Assembly: GCF_004014775.2 (NCBI RefSeq)
Contig: NZ_CP042808.1
Span: 744,001 to 808,000 of the forward strand
Length of the DNA stretch: 64,000 nt
Direction of reading: 5' to 3'
Origin: Acetobacter oryzoeni
Lineage (GTDB): Bacteria > Pseudomonadota > Alphaproteobacteria > Acetobacterales > Acetobacteraceae
Numbering within the stretch: position 1 is the stretch's first letter; the number at the start of each line of letters is the position of its first letter. A program made the translations under genes and the position numbers. Below are positions 34,782 to 43,871 of the stretch, piece by piece. The notes below the pieces were generated by a model. That model saw only the letters and a program-made list of their open reading frames with translations. It did no database searches and was not told the origin of the DNA.

Positions 34782-35635
34782 AAGCTGCCAAAGGTAACGG
34801 GGCATCCCGCGCCAACACCACATCCACCAAACCACCTCGCGCCCGCCGTTATAAAATTGGGCAGCAGGAAATTGTGATGGGTGACTGCCTGCGTGCGCTC
34901 AAGCGCGTGCCGGCGGAATCTGTGGATGTGGTTGTTACGTCCCCCCCTTATAATATCGGCCTGTCCTACCGCAGTTATCCAGACAGGCGGGAGGAAGAGG
35001 ATTATCTGGACTGGATGCTGGAGGTTGCGCAGCAGTTGCAGCGCATCCTCAAGGATGATGGTTCATTCTTCCTGAATATTTCCGGCTCATCCGCACAGCC
35101 TTGGCTGCCGTTTGAACTGGCAGTGCGGCTGCGTGATCTGTTTGTGCTGCAAAATCATATTTCGTGGGTGAAATCCATTTCCGTGGGGGAAGACAGCTTC
35201 GGGCACTTCAAACCCATGAACAGCCAGCGGTTTTTGCACCGTGGGCATGAGCATGTTTTCCACTTTACGCTGCATGGAGATGTGCGGCTTGATCGGCTGC
35301 GCGCCGGGGTGCCGTATAAGGATAAATCCAATATCGCCCGCCGTGGCCACAGGCAGGATAGGCGCTGCCGGGGGGATACGTGGTTTATTCCGTATGAAAC
35401 CGTGCGGGGCCGTGCAGAAAAGTTCGATCACCCCGGCACATTTCCTGTAGCGCTGCCTGAACAGTGCATTCTGCTGCATGGGCGTGAAGGTGCACGCGTG
35501 CTTGACCCATTTATGGGCACGGGCACCACGCTGCTGGCTGCCCAAAGGCTTGGCTGTTACGGGCTGGGGATGGAGCTGGATCCCGAATACGTGGCTATTG
35601 CTCGCGCACGTTTGAAAGATGATCTGGCGTCCTGA
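34778..35635 (+). CDS. Site-specific adenine-N6 DNA methyltransferase, orphan
   Basis: A 285-residue type II beta-class methyltransferase: catalytic TSPPYNIG (54-61) comes first and SAM-binding DPFMGTGTT (243-251) last. It lacks the C-terminal extension of CcrM and is short. The recognition site cannot be read from sequence. No restriction endonuclease is nearby, so it looks like an orphan or regulatory methylase. The GTG start overlaps the Tim44-like stop by four bases. The lysine-rich N-terminus (1-25) is extra. Confidence 0.88.
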   Translation: MKAAKGNGASRANTTSTKPPRARRYKIGQQEIVMGDCLRALKRVPAESVDVVVTSPPYNIGLSYRSYPDRREEEDYLDWMLEVAQQLQRILKDDGSFFLNISGSSAQPWLPFELAVRLRDLFVLQNHISWVKSISVGEDSFGHFKPMNSQRFLHRGHEHVFHFTLHGDVRLDRLRAGVPYKDKSNIARRGHRQDRRCRGDTWFIPYETVRGRAEKFDHPGTFPVALPEQCILLHGREGARVLDPFMGTGTTLLAAQRLGCYGLGMELDPEYVAIARARLKDDLAS

Positions 35636-35690
35636 ACACCTGATCATCGAAAATTTCAATTATTAAAATAAAAACAATCGTTTGGACATA

Positions 35691-35704
35691 TTGATATGTA
35701 TCAA
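35691..35704. promoter_or_regulatory. FNR/ANR/FixK-type binding site
   Basis: TTGATATGTATCAA is a perfect palindrome with the consensus TTGAT-N4-ATCAA. It lies 66 bases upstream of the tri-heme peroxidase start in an AT-rich promoter region. This predicts oxygen-responsive activation. Confidence 0.8.
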
Positions 35705-35769
35705 ACACAATGCAGGTAACAGCGCATAAAAGCTATTCAATCAAGGCGTAGAAATCAGGAGACCGGGTT

Positions 35770-37197
35770 TTGAAACGATTAATCGTGTCAGCAGTGGGTG
35801 CAGCTCTGCTGGCTTATGGTGGAACAGTCGCTTACCTGCAGCATTTTGACCATATTACAGCACCAGAATTACCAGCATCTTCCCCCACGCTGAAAGATCC
35901 TGTGGCACTGGCAGCCTTTAATGCCCTGCGTGAGGCACGGTGTGATTACTGCCATGCCGAACAGCGTGATCTGCCGTTTTACTTCCGCGTGCCGGTTGCC
36001 AAAGCGCTTATGGAAAAAGATCGCGCCAACGGGCTGCGTCATTTCCGTGTAGAGCCGGTGCTGGATGCGTTTGAACAGGGCACAGCCCCTACGGAAGAGC
36101 AGCTTTCCCGCATTGAGGAAGTGATTACGCAAAACCGTATGCCGCCAAACCTGTATCTGATGATGCACTGGCACGCCCATCTGTCTAATGCAGAGCGCGA
36201 AGCGGTGTTGAAATGGGTGCAGGATACGCGCCGCAAAAACTACAACAACACCGGTGCGGCAGAGCAGTTTGCAGCAGAACCTATTCGCCCCGTGCCAGAA
36301 AGCGTGGAAGCCGATCCGGCCAAATGGACACTGGGGCGCAAGCTGTTCTTTGATAAGAGCCTGTCGGGCGATAACACGCTCAACTGCGCAAGCTGCCATG
36401 GGCTGGATACCGGCGGGGTGGATAATCTGGTTACAGCCACCGGTATTGGTGGGCAGAAAGGCCCCATCAACACGCCTACAGTGTATGATGCCTACTTCAA
36501 GATGGCACAGTTCTGGAACGCCCGCGCCACCACGCTGGCAGAGCAGGCCGCTGGCCCTGTGATGAACCCGGTGGAAATGGGCTCTCATAACTGGGAGGAA
36601 GTGGCCAACAAGCTGAATGCCAACCCGGAATACGCACCGCTGTTTCAGGCTGCATTTGGCCCAGATGCCAAGGTTGATGAAAAAACCATCACCACGGCTA
36701 TTGGCGAGTTTGAAAAAACGCTGGTCACGCCCAATGGCGCTTTTGATGAATACCTCAAAGGCAAGCCGGATGCCATTAGTGAGCAGGCCAAACGCGGGTA
36801 TGAACGCTTTAAGGCCATTGGCTGCTCTGGTTGCCATACCGGCATTGGCGTGGGTGGACGCGGCATGGAAATCATGGGTCTTGAAGGTGATTACTTCAAG
36901 GACCGTGGTGGCAAGCTGACGGATGCTGATCAAGGCCGTTATGCCGTAACGCATGAACCGAGTGACATGAACCGCTTTGTGGTGCCTAACCTGCGTAATA
37001 TTGAGCTAACAGGCCCATACTTCCATGATGGCAGCGTAAAAACGCTGGATGAGGCTGTGCGCAAAATGGCCCGTTACCAAACCCCGGATCAGAACATCTC
37101 TGATCAGGATGTGGCGGACATTGTGGCCTTCCTGAAAACGCTGACAGGGCGTTACGATGGTAAGCTGCTGACCAACAGCAATCCGGCTGCCAAATAG
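35770..37197 (+). CDS. Tri-heme cytochrome c peroxidase (YhjA/Ccp-type quinol peroxidase)
   Basis: Reduces hydrogen peroxide to water in the periplasm. The 475 residues have an N-terminal membrane anchor (4-22) and three CxxCH hemes at C58-H62, C206-H210 and C352-H356. The last two belong to the classic di-heme CcpA core with GPYFHDGSVKTLDEAV. The extra N-terminal heme domain (haem-binding type, about 45-150) is the arrangement of E. coli YhjA, which takes electrons from quinol. Starts with TTG, seven or so bases after AGGAG. An FNR-type site lies upstream and an intrinsic terminator follows. Confidence 0.92.
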   Translation: MKRLIVSAVGAALLAYGGTVAYLQHFDHITAPELPASSPTLKDPVALAAFNALREARCDYCHAEQRDLPFYFRVPVAKALMEKDRANGLRHFRVEPVLDAFEQGTAPTEEQLSRIEEVITQNRMPPNLYLMMHWHAHLSNAEREAVLKWVQDTRRKNYNNTGAAEQFAAEPIRPVPESVEADPAKWTLGRKLFFDKSLSGDNTLNCASCHGLDTGGVDNLVTATGIGGQKGPINTPTVYDAYFKMAQFWNARATTLAEQAAGPVMNPVEMGSHNWEEVANKLNANPEYAPLFQAAFGPDAKVDEKTITTAIGEFEKTLVTPNGAFDEYLKGKPDAISEQAKRGYERFKAIGCSGCHTGIGVGGRGMEIMGLEGDYFKDRGGKLTDADQGRYAVTHEPSDMNRFVVPNLRNIELTGPYFHDGSVKTLDEAVRKMARYQTPDQNISDQDVADIVAFLKTLTGRYDGKLLTNSNPAAK

Positions 37198-37212
37198 TAA
37201 ATCTGGTGTAAG

Positions 37213-37247
37213 AAAAGCAGCCTTCCAAACGGGGGCTGCTTTTTTCT
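37213..37247 (+). terminator. Intrinsic terminator of the peroxidase gene
   Basis: AAAAGCAGCC (37213-37222) pairs with GGCTGCTTTT (37234-37243), followed by more T. Located 16 bases after the stop. Confidence 0.85.
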
Positions 37248-37332
37248 TTTCTTGAAAGATGGCCCGCAGGCAGGTGATAACCAAGCCTGACGGGCCATTT
37301 CTGGTTTTAGGGCATGAAACGTAGAGGGTGAT

Positions 37333-37965
37333 GTGAACAGGCGTCGGCGGCATTTGCAGGAGGGGGAAAAGGCGCTATGGGCGCTGGTTGTGCGGGATGT
37401 TGCCCCCCTGCATGTGGCCGAACTTGTGCCACCCGCTGCGCAGAATGAGCCAGAGCCACAGGCTATTCCACGCGCGCAGGCCAAGGCTGGCAAAAAATCT
37501 CAGGCCAGTGGGCTTATGGCGTCTTCATCTGGTGGTGAAAGCGGTGTGGCTGCGGCTAATTATGGCTTTACAGCCCCGCGTGCCCCTGCTGCGGGGCTGC
37601 GCGTGCAGCAGGCACCGCGCCCGGTAGAAACCATAGGCAAACGCCAGCCCGGTGTGGATGATTATAGTTGGCGGCGCTTTACCCAAGGCACCTTTAAGGT
37701 AGAGCGGCGGTTGGATCTGCACGGCATGGTGGCGCAGGAAGCCTTCCATCGGTTGATGGAGTTTATGGACGTGGCCACCCATAGGGGCCTGCGCTGTGTG
37801 GAAATTATTACCGGCCTGGGCACGGGGCAGGAAGGCGGTATTTTACGCCGCGAATTGCCCCATTGGCTGGAAAGGCCAGAAATCCGCCGCCGTATTCTGG
37901 GGCTTACGTACCCTCATGCAGGTAACAGAGGGTCTGTTCGCGTATTACTGCGCAGGCGGCGTTGA
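37333..37965 (+). CDS. Smr/MutS2-C domain protein
   Basis: A 210-residue protein with a C-terminal Smr domain (about 120-210) carrying the hallmark LDLHGMVAQEAF, EIITGLGTGQEGGILR and the final GNRGSVRVLLRRR. Smr domains bind or nick nucleic acid. The N-terminal half is a low-complexity basic linker. A GTG start is used. In many Alphaproteobacteria this gene follows tim44 and mltA; mltA is not seen here, and a methylase and peroxidase lie between. Overlaps the convergent next gene by 21 bases. Confidence 0.88.
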   Translation: MNRRRRHLQEGEKALWALVVRDVAPLHVAELVPPAAQNEPEPQAIPRAQAKAGKKSQASGLMASSSGGESGVAAANYGFTAPRAPAAGLRVQQAPRPVETIGKRQPGVDDYSWRRFTQGTFKVERRLDLHGMVAQEAFHRLMEFMDVATHRGLRCVEIITGLGTGQEGGILRRELPHWLERPEIRRRILGLTYPHAGNRGSVRVLLRRRR

Positions 37966-39063
37966 AAGCAGGGCCGGAGGTGTGGCATCCCGCCAGCGGG
38001 GCAGGCTTTGGGCAAACCAGCGGCGCAGTGCCATTAGCACATGCGGTTCGGGCATAAGCGTTTCATAAAACGGAGTGCCTGCCGTGCCTGCCAGAATGGT
38101 TTGGTTTTCTGCCGCAGCAGCCTGTTGAATGGCCGGACGGTTTGCACATACTTCAGCCGCATGGCGCCAGCGGGCAATGCTATCGGGTTGGGTAAGGGCA
38201 GGCAGCACAAGCCCGGCGCGTAAGCTACATGCGGCGGCAATGGCGCCCCAAGCCGGTAGCAGAAACGCAGGTTGAGAATATTTGTGTTCCTGTTGCAGCA
38301 CAGCCAACAGATCGGGAGGCAGATTGGGCTGATGAATCTGCATATCCGGCCGGGCATTATTAACAAACAGGGGGGCAAAACCCGCAGCCTGTAATGTGGC
38401 AATACGGCTTGGGTAGCTGGCATCCAACGGCAGTTGGATCACATCGGTCTGGCCTGCCTGCAAAGTGGCCATTGCGGCCTCTGGCGTGGCATGTCCGGCC
38501 ACCGGCTGCGGGCGCAGGCCCAGCATATCCAATGCCAGAACGGTGGTTAGCTCCGGCCCTGTCAGTTTGGAAACGGCCACACGTGTAAGCTGCCCGGTTA
38601 AACGTGCACGAAAAGATTGATGCAGGTTTACGCGGCCAACTGCAACGCTGGGCTGTGCCACCAAAAACACAGGGGTCCAGCGCCGGTAATCAAAATGAAT
38701 ACGCGGCCCTCCCAGCATGGCAGAAAGAATAGCTGTGCCGGGTATCATCAACCCAACAGGGCCGGGGGCTGATTGTTGCTGGGTATCAAACAGATTGGCC
38801 CCGGTTATGCCGTCCCACCCGGTTGTGGGGGTGAGTTGCAAAGGAGGGCTAAGGTGCAGTTCTTCTTCCAGCGCGGGGGCTATCAGGCTGGCCCAGCGCC
38901 CACATTCGGAAGAAGACGTGCCACCAATAATAAGTGCAGATCCACCATCGGCACTGATGGGGAGAGGGTCCTCAGCGCGTGCCGTGCGTGCGCCCGCCAC
39001 AACAGCAGCGGCACCCAGCAGAGTGCTTAGGAACACACGACGCGAAAGCTGCCGTTCAGGCAT
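37945..39063 (-). CDS. Secreted TctC/Bug-like solute-binding protein with Tat-type signal
   Basis: A 372-residue periplasmic protein. The signal peptide has a twin arginine in SRRVFLSTLLGAAAVVAG and probable cleavage near TARA-ED. The mature part resembles tripartite tricarboxylate transporter receptors. It has a GGTSSSECGRWA opening, TTGWDGITGANLF, repeated ligand-cleft patterns and an internal HATPEAAMATLQAGQTDVIQLPLD. No TctA/TctB membrane genes are adjacent, so it is an orphan receptor. The start is uncertain: frame-open codons extend to 39156, and none has a good ribosome-binding site. Confidence 0.65.
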   Translation of the reverse strand: MPERQLSRRVFLSTLLGAAAVVAGARTARAEDPLPISADGGSALIIGGTSSSECGRWASLIAPALEEELHLSPPLQLTPTTGWDGITGANLFDTQQQSAPGPVGLMIPGTAILSAMLGGPRIHFDYRRWTPVFLVAQPSVAVGRVNLHQSFRARLTGQLTRVAVSKLTGPELTTVLALDMLGLRPQPVAGHATPEAAMATLQAGQTDVIQLPLDASYPSRIATLQAAGFAPLFVNNARPDMQIHQPNLPPDLLAVLQQEHKYSQPAFLLPAWGAIAAACSLRAGLVLPALTQPDSIARWRHAAEVCANRPAIQQAAAAENQTILAGTAGTPFYETLMPEPHVLMALRRWFAQSLPRWRDATPPALLSTPPAQ

Positions 39064-39166
39064 CACAAAAAGCCGGGGCTGATCAGCGTGGGGCAAGCGC
39101 GGGAGATCCTCTTTCTGTTTCTGCCCCATATTAATCGCATATGTGGGCAGAATCACGACAGTTTTA

Positions 39167-40081
39167 TTACGGCCATTTTACTTCTGGCGGCATGCTCATC
39201 AGAATGGCTTCAGTATGGCCACCGGTTTTTAGACCAAACAGTGTGCCTCTGTCGTGTAGCAGATTGAATTCTACATATCGGCCACGGCGGATAAGCTGGG
39301 CTTCGCGCTGTTCAGGTGTCCAGGGTTCCATCATGCGGCCGCGGATGATTTCGGGGAATGCATTCAGAAAAGCCAGGCCGACATCCTTGGTAAAGGCAAA
39401 GTCTTCCTGCACATTGCCACTGTTCAGCCGATCATAAAAAATACCGCCCAGGCCGCGGGGTTCGTTACGATGGGGCAGGTAGAAATACTTGTCACACCAT
39501 GCCTTGAAGCGCGGATAATATTCCGGGTCATGCGCATTACAGGCCTGCACAAAGGCGGCATGAAAGCGCGCGGCATCATCCTGCGCTTCTGCACTTTCGG
39601 GGAACATGGGGGTAATATCCCCACCGCCGCCAAACCAGCCTTTAGTGGTAATAATCATGCGGGTGTTAAAATGCGCGGCAGGCACAAGCGGGCTGCACAT
39701 ATGCGCCACCAAGCTAATACCCGTGGCAAAAAAATGCGGGTCTTCTGCCGCACCGGGAATGGTGGCGGCAAATTCCGGTGTAAAAGTACCCTGCACGGTG
39801 GAAACGTTTACGCCCACTTTTTCAAAAACACGGCCATGCATTACGCTCATTACACCGCCGCCGCCGGGGCTGCCATCTTCGTTCAGGCGGTTCCAGCTTT
39901 TGCGCTCAAAACGGCCTGCGGCTTCGTGGCCGGGCAGAACAGGGCTGTTCTGTTTTACAGCGTCATCCTCAATGGCTTCAAAAGCAGCGCAAATTTTGTC
40001 ACGCAGGCTTTCAAACCATTGGCGGGCTGGTTCCCTAAGGGCTTGGTGGGCAGAAACATCAGCGGTGTCGGTGGGCGTCAT
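39167..40081 (-). CDS. hemF: Oxygen-dependent coproporphyrinogen-III oxidase
   Basis: Oxidatively decarboxylates coproporphyrinogen III to protoporphyrinogen IX with O2. The 304 residues match Hem[57 protein letters not shown] and [16 protein letters not shown], ending near [19 protein letters not shown]. It complements hemC/hemD upstream in the window. Divergent from the cytochrome b gene, with a 179-base shared upstream region. Confidence 0.97.
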   Translation of the reverse strand: MTPTDTADVSAHQALREPARQWFESLRDKICAAFEAIEDDAVKQNSPVLPGHEAAGRFERKSWNRLNEDGSPGGGGVMSVMHGRVFEKVGVNVSTVQGTFTPEFAATIPGAAEDPHFFATGISLVAHMCSPLVPAAHFNTRMIITTKGWFGGGGDITPMFPESAEAQDDAARFHAAFVQACNAHDPEYYPRFKAWCDKYFYLPHRNEPRGLGGIFYDRLNSGNVQEDFAFTKDVGLAFLNAFPEIIRGRMMEPWTPEQREAQLIRRGRYVEFNLLHDRGTLFGLKTGGHTEAILMSMPPEVKWP

Positions 40082-40260
40082 TGAACTGTCTTTTCCTCAT
40101 CGTCCTTGCCTGAAGCTGCCATCTGCTTACAGGCTTTCAAGGGGTGCGCTTTTAGGCGCATCATTGCAAGATGAACCCGAACATCGTTAAACCAACAGCA
40201 GCTCTGCGCAGGGCAGGAGCATGCACCCTATAAAGTGGCGTAAGGGGAGAAAAGGGCAAG

Positions 40261-41445
40261 ATGGCAGCAACACCGGCCCGCCATACGGAGCAGGCAGAAA
40301 AGGAAGCACATTCCTTTCTACAGCAGGCGGGTGCGTATGCACGGCATTATGGCAGCATGCCTTTGCCCGCAGACCTGAACTGGTGGTGGACCATTGGCGC
40401 CATGCTGGTGGCTGTTCTGGTGCTCATGCTGTTATCGGGGTTAACGCTTACATTGGCTTACACCCCCGATGCCTCGCTTGCGTTCGGGTCAGTCGAGGCT
40501 ATTGAGCGGCGTATGCCCTCTGGCTGGCTGCTGCGTGCCATGCATATGACAGGGGCCTCATTTTTTATGGCGGCCCTGTATGTGCATTTGTTGCGCGGGT
40601 TATATTACCGCACCTATCTGCCCCCACGGCGCGGCGTGTGGTTAAGCGGTTGTGGCTTGCTGGTGTTGGTGATGGTTACAGCCTTTGCAGGCTATGTGCT
40701 GCCTTGGGGGCAAATGTCTTACTGGGGCGCAGATGTTGCGGCCAAGGCTGTAGGGGCTGTGCCATTTGTGGGGCAGGGGCTGGAACAGGTTTTTCTGGGT
40801 GGTGAAAGCCCGGGCACACCCACGCTGCACCGTATGCTCACCCTGCATTTTTTGCTGGCGTTTGTGATTATCGGGCTGGTGTTGGTGCATGTTGCTGTTG
40901 TGCATGCAAAGGGCAGTTCCAGCCCTTCTGTACAACCCGAAACACGCCGCAAATATCTGCCCTTTTACCCGTATTTTACCACGCGGGATATTCTGGCCGT
41001 ATTGATTATGGCCTTGGGTTTTGTAGCCGTAATGTGCTTTTGGCCGGGGCTGATAACAGAGCCAGCCAATTATCGCCCAGCCAACCCGTTGCACACACCA
41101 GCTGATATTGAACCCGAATGGTATTTTCTGCCCTTTTACGGAATGTTGCAGGTTGTGCCTTCCAAATTCTGGGGGCTACTTGTTTCTGGCGGTGCTGTGG
41201 CTGTGTTGTTTGCTGTGCCGTGGCTGGATAAAGGCAGGCGCACAGCAAATGGTGGCTGGGCACGGCTGGCAGATGCCGGGGCGCTGCTAGCCTGCGTAGG
41301 GGCTGCTGTTACTGCCGCAGCAGCAGGTGTGCATCATGCTCAGGGTGGGTGGCTTGTGGCTGGGCAGGCTGCCTGTTTGATTTATTACCTGTATTTTCTG
41401 GTTTTTCTACCCTTGCGCACCCGTTTTGAGGGGATGGGGGCATGA
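40261..41445 (+). CDS. petB: Cytochrome b of the ubiquinol--cytochrome c reductase
   Basis: Catalytic membrane subunit of complex III. The 394 residues include both bis-histidine heme pairs with x13 spacing: H95/H109 in helix B and H196/H210 in helix D. The Qo-site PEWY motif is at 285-288. The opening helix lacks part of the usual N-terminus. AGGGG and AAAGGG precede the ATG. It overlaps the cytochrome c1 gene by four bases. The Rieske iron-sulfur gene that normally leads this operon is absent; hemF, divergent, stands there. Confidence 0.95.
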   Translation: MAATPARHTEQAEKEAHSFLQQAGAYARHYGSMPLPADLNWWWTIGAMLVAVLVLMLLSGLTLTLAYTPDASLAFGSVEAIERRMPSGWLLRAMHMTGASFFMAALYVHLLRGLYYRTYLPPRRGVWLSGCGLLVLVMVTAFAGYVLPWGQMSYWGADVAAKAVGAVPFVGQGLEQVFLGGESPGTPTLHRMLTLHFLLAFVIIGLVLVHVAVVHAKGSSSPSVQPETRRKYLPFYPYFTTRDILAVLIMALGFVAVMCFWPGLITEPANYRPANPLHTPADIEPEWYFLPFYGMLQVVPSKFWGLLVSGGAVAVLFAVPWLDKGRRTANGGWARLADAGALLACVGAAVTAAAAGVHHAQGGWLVAGQAACLIYYLYFLVFLPLRTRFEGMGA

Positions 41446-42233
41446 CCGTGCAGAAAACTCGCCCCACACTTTGGCGATACGCTGGAGGGATGCTGCTTTT
41501 GGGCGCTATGGTGCTGGGGCCAAATATTGCACAGCCCACACAAGCACAGCCTGTTAAAGCGCCAGAGCAGAACTGGTCTTTCAAAGGGCCGTTGGGGCAT
41601 TTTGATCTGCCATCTGTGCAGCGTGGATATGCTGTGTTTGCGGGAATATGTGCCTCCTGCCACAGCTTGTCGGAAGTGCGTTTTTCAGATCTCACAGATA
41701 TGGGCTTAACGCTGGAAGAAGTGGGAGCTGTTGCCGCCACATGGCAGGTAGCAGATGGGCTGGATGCTGAAGGGCGGCTGAAGCACCGCAATGCCCGGCC
41801 AGATGATGCACTTTCTTCTTCCTATTCCGGGCCGGAGGCTGCGCGTGCGGCCAATGGGGGTGTGGTGCCGCCCGACCTTTCGCGCATTGTGCAGGTTTAC
41901 CCCGGCGGAGCAGACAGGCTTTTTGCACTGCTCACCGGTTATAAGCCCGATGCAGCGCGCGTGCCGGGTAAAGGGTTTGCCAATTCCTTTGCTATTGGCC
42001 ATTACACCGCCATGCCGCCGCCCTTGCGTGAGGGCGCTGTAAAATATGCAGATAACACCCCCGCAACCGTTACGCAGGAAGCGCGGGATGTTACCACTTT
42101 TCTTGCGTGGGTTTCTGCACCGCATCAGGATACCCGCCGCCGTGTTGGCATAGGTGCAGGTTTGTATCTGTGCTTTCTTGCCGTGTTGTTTGTGATTTTA
42201 AACCGGAGACTCTGGTCGCATGTCAGAAAATGA
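41442..42233 (+). CDS. petC: Cytochrome c1 of the ubiquinol--cytochrome c reductase
   Basis: Periplasmic heme subunit of complex III. The 263 residues show a signal peptide (about 1-36), the heme site CASCH (C70-H74) and the methionine-ligand region HYTAMPPPL. A C-terminal membrane anchor (VGIGAGLYLCFLAVLFVILNR) ends in a basic tail. Starts within the cytochrome b stop. Its stop lies 14 bases inside mtnP. Confidence 0.95.
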   Translation: MTVQKTRPTLWRYAGGMLLLGAMVLGPNIAQPTQAQPVKAPEQNWSFKGPLGHFDLPSVQRGYAVFAGICASCHSLSEVRFSDLTDMGLTLEEVGAVAATWQVADGLDAEGRLKHRNARPDDALSSSYSGPEAARAANGGVVPPDLSRIVQVYPGGADRLFALLTGYKPDAARVPGKGFANSFAIGHYTAMPPPLREGAVKYADNTPATVTQEARDVTTFLAWVSAPHQDTRRRVGIGAGLYLCFLAVLFVILNRRLWSHVRK

Positions 42234-43104
42234 AACTGTGGAACCCGTTATTGGCCTGATAGGCGGGTCTGGCCTGTATGATATTGACGGGTTGGAAGAA
42301 AAGGAATGGCGCACGGTAGAAACGCCTTGGGGCCTGCCTTCTGACCAGCTTCTTTTCGGGCGGCTGGATGGCGTGCGCTGCGTGTTTCTGCCGCGCCATG
42401 GCCGTGGGCACCCCATTCCGCCTTCACGCCTGAACTATCGGGCCAATATTGCCGCCATGAAGATTTCTGGCGTAACAGACATTGTCTCGCTTTCAGCTGT
42501 GGGGTCTTTGAAAGAAGAACTGCCACCGGGGCATTTTGTGGTGATCGATCAATTTATTGATCGCACCATTGCACGCACAAAAAGCTTTTTTGATACAGGC
42601 TGTGTGGCGCATATTTCCATGGCAGACCCGCTGTGCAACCGCGTGGGCGATGTGCTGAAGGCGCAGGCAGACAAGCTGGGTATTACCGCTGTGCGCGGCG
42701 GCACCTATCTGGTTATGGAAGGCCCGCAGTTTTCAACCCGTGCAGAAAGCGAGCTGTACCGGAGCTGGGGTTGCTCCGTTATTGGTATGACCAACATGCC
42801 GGAAGCCAGCTTGGCGCGTGAAGCTGAAATCTGTTACGCCACAGTGGCTATGGTGACAGATTATGACTGCTGGCACACGGAGCATGACAACGTTACCGTA
42901 GATAGCGTTGTAAAAACCATGCAGGCGAACTCAGCCAATGCCAAAGCACTGATTAAGGCTGTTATTCCTGCTTTGGGTGGCAAGCGCCATAGCTGTAGCG
43001 CAGGCTGCGACCATGCGTTGGAACACGCTATTATGACGGCACCTTCTGTGCGTGACCCGGAACTGGTAGCAAAGCTGAAAAGCATTGCTGGCCGCGTTCT
43101 GTAA
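42220..43104 (+). CDS. mtnP: S-methyl-5'-thioadenosine phosphorylase
   Basis: Phosphorolyses methylthioadenosine from polyamine synthesis to adenine and methylthioribose-1-phosphate. The 294 residues carry IGLIGGSGLYDIDGLE at the start, the phosphate site PRHGRGHPIPPS (59-70) and NYRANI. The later FSTRAESELYRSWG is substrate-binding. The start codon overlaps cytochrome c1 by 14 bases, with CGGAGA ahead, so it is expressed with complex III. Ends at its own terminator. Confidence 0.95.
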   Translation: MSENETVEPVIGLIGGSGLYDIDGLEEKEWRTVETPWGLPSDQLLFGRLDGVRCVFLPRHGRGHPIPPSRLNYRANIAAMKISGVTDIVSLSAVGSLKEELPPGHFVVIDQFIDRTIARTKSFFDTGCVAHISMADPLCNRVGDVLKAQADKLGITAVRGGTYLVMEGPQFSTRAESELYRSWGCSVIGMTNMPEASLAREAEICYATVAMVTDYDCWHTEHDNVTVDSVVKTMQANSANAKALIKAVIPALGGKRHSCSAGCDHALEHAIMTAPSVRDPELVAKLKSIAGRVL

Positions 43105-43116
43105 AAATGTAAAAAC

Positions 43117-43161
43117 AAGGTATGGGGCATTGGTTTTGAGTGCTTCATACCTTGGGTTTTT
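43117..43161 (+). terminator. Intrinsic terminator of mtnP
   Basis: AAGGTATG (43117-43124) pairs with CATACCTT (43146-43153), with further pairing inside, followed by GGGTTTTT. Confidence 0.75.
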
Positions 43162-43207
43162 AAGGGGTTAGTAAAACCGTCCTTAAAAACAGAAAGAAAT
43201 ACAATAC

Positions 43208-43729
43208 ATGATAAAACCAGCCTGCACGCCTACCTCTTTGCTTATCATGTGCCTGCTTGTGGGTGGTGTGCATGCAGCGCAGGCGCATCAGGTTATAAAA
43301 TCTTGCAAACCGGCTGATTTATCTGTGCATTTTGAGAGCGGGCAGGGTGCTTTTGACGGCATGTCCCATAGCGGGGCGTGGGTTGTTCTTTCTAACCGCA
43401 GCGCCACGCGCTGTGCTGTGCCTGCATTGCCGGTTGTGCAGCTTGAAGATGCACAGGATCATGTTCTGGCAATAGGCAAGCTAGCGCCACTTTCTCCCAA
43501 CCAGCAGCTGGGCCAGAAAATACTCAAGCCCCATGCACTGTGGCGGGCCAGCATGTATTGGGTTTCTGGCAATGTGTATGATGGGGGGCAATGTGTTTCC
43601 CCCAATCGTGCTGTATTGACGTTCCCTTTGGGTGATGTGCGCGTTAATTTTCCTGCACGCACTTTATGCGGGCCAGCCCAAACTCCGCTTACGTTTGAGC
43701 AAGGGCCATTACAGCTGGCACCACGTTAA
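43208..43729 (+). CDS. Secreted DUF4232-like protein
   Basis: A 173-residue exported protein. Signal peptide about 1-26 (ending AAQA). The mature part has the DUF4232 pattern: an early cysteine before L-V-F, a GAWVVLSNRSATRCAVPALPVVQL segment near the middle, and two later cysteines, so two disulfides are likely. No function is known. Alone, between a terminator and the LysE gene. Confidence 0.65.
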   Translation: MIKPACTPTSLLIMCLLVGGVHAAQAHQVIKSCKPADLSVHFESGQGAFDGMSHSGAWVVLSNRSATRCAVPALPVVQLEDAQDHVLAIGKLAPLSPNQQLGQKILKPHALWRASMYWVSGNVYDGGQCVSPNRAVLTFPLGDVRVNFPARTLCGPAQTPLTFEQGPLQLAPR

Positions 43730-43871
43730 CAACACAAGCGTGTTAAAAAACCAAATGCTGCGCGTATTGCAGTGGCATCAAAGGTGTACTGTTTTTTATT
43801 ACAGCCTGTTCACCTTTTCCGTTTTCTCCTTTAGGACGCTTTCAAACCTTTAACCGGAGAGCCGGATAGTT

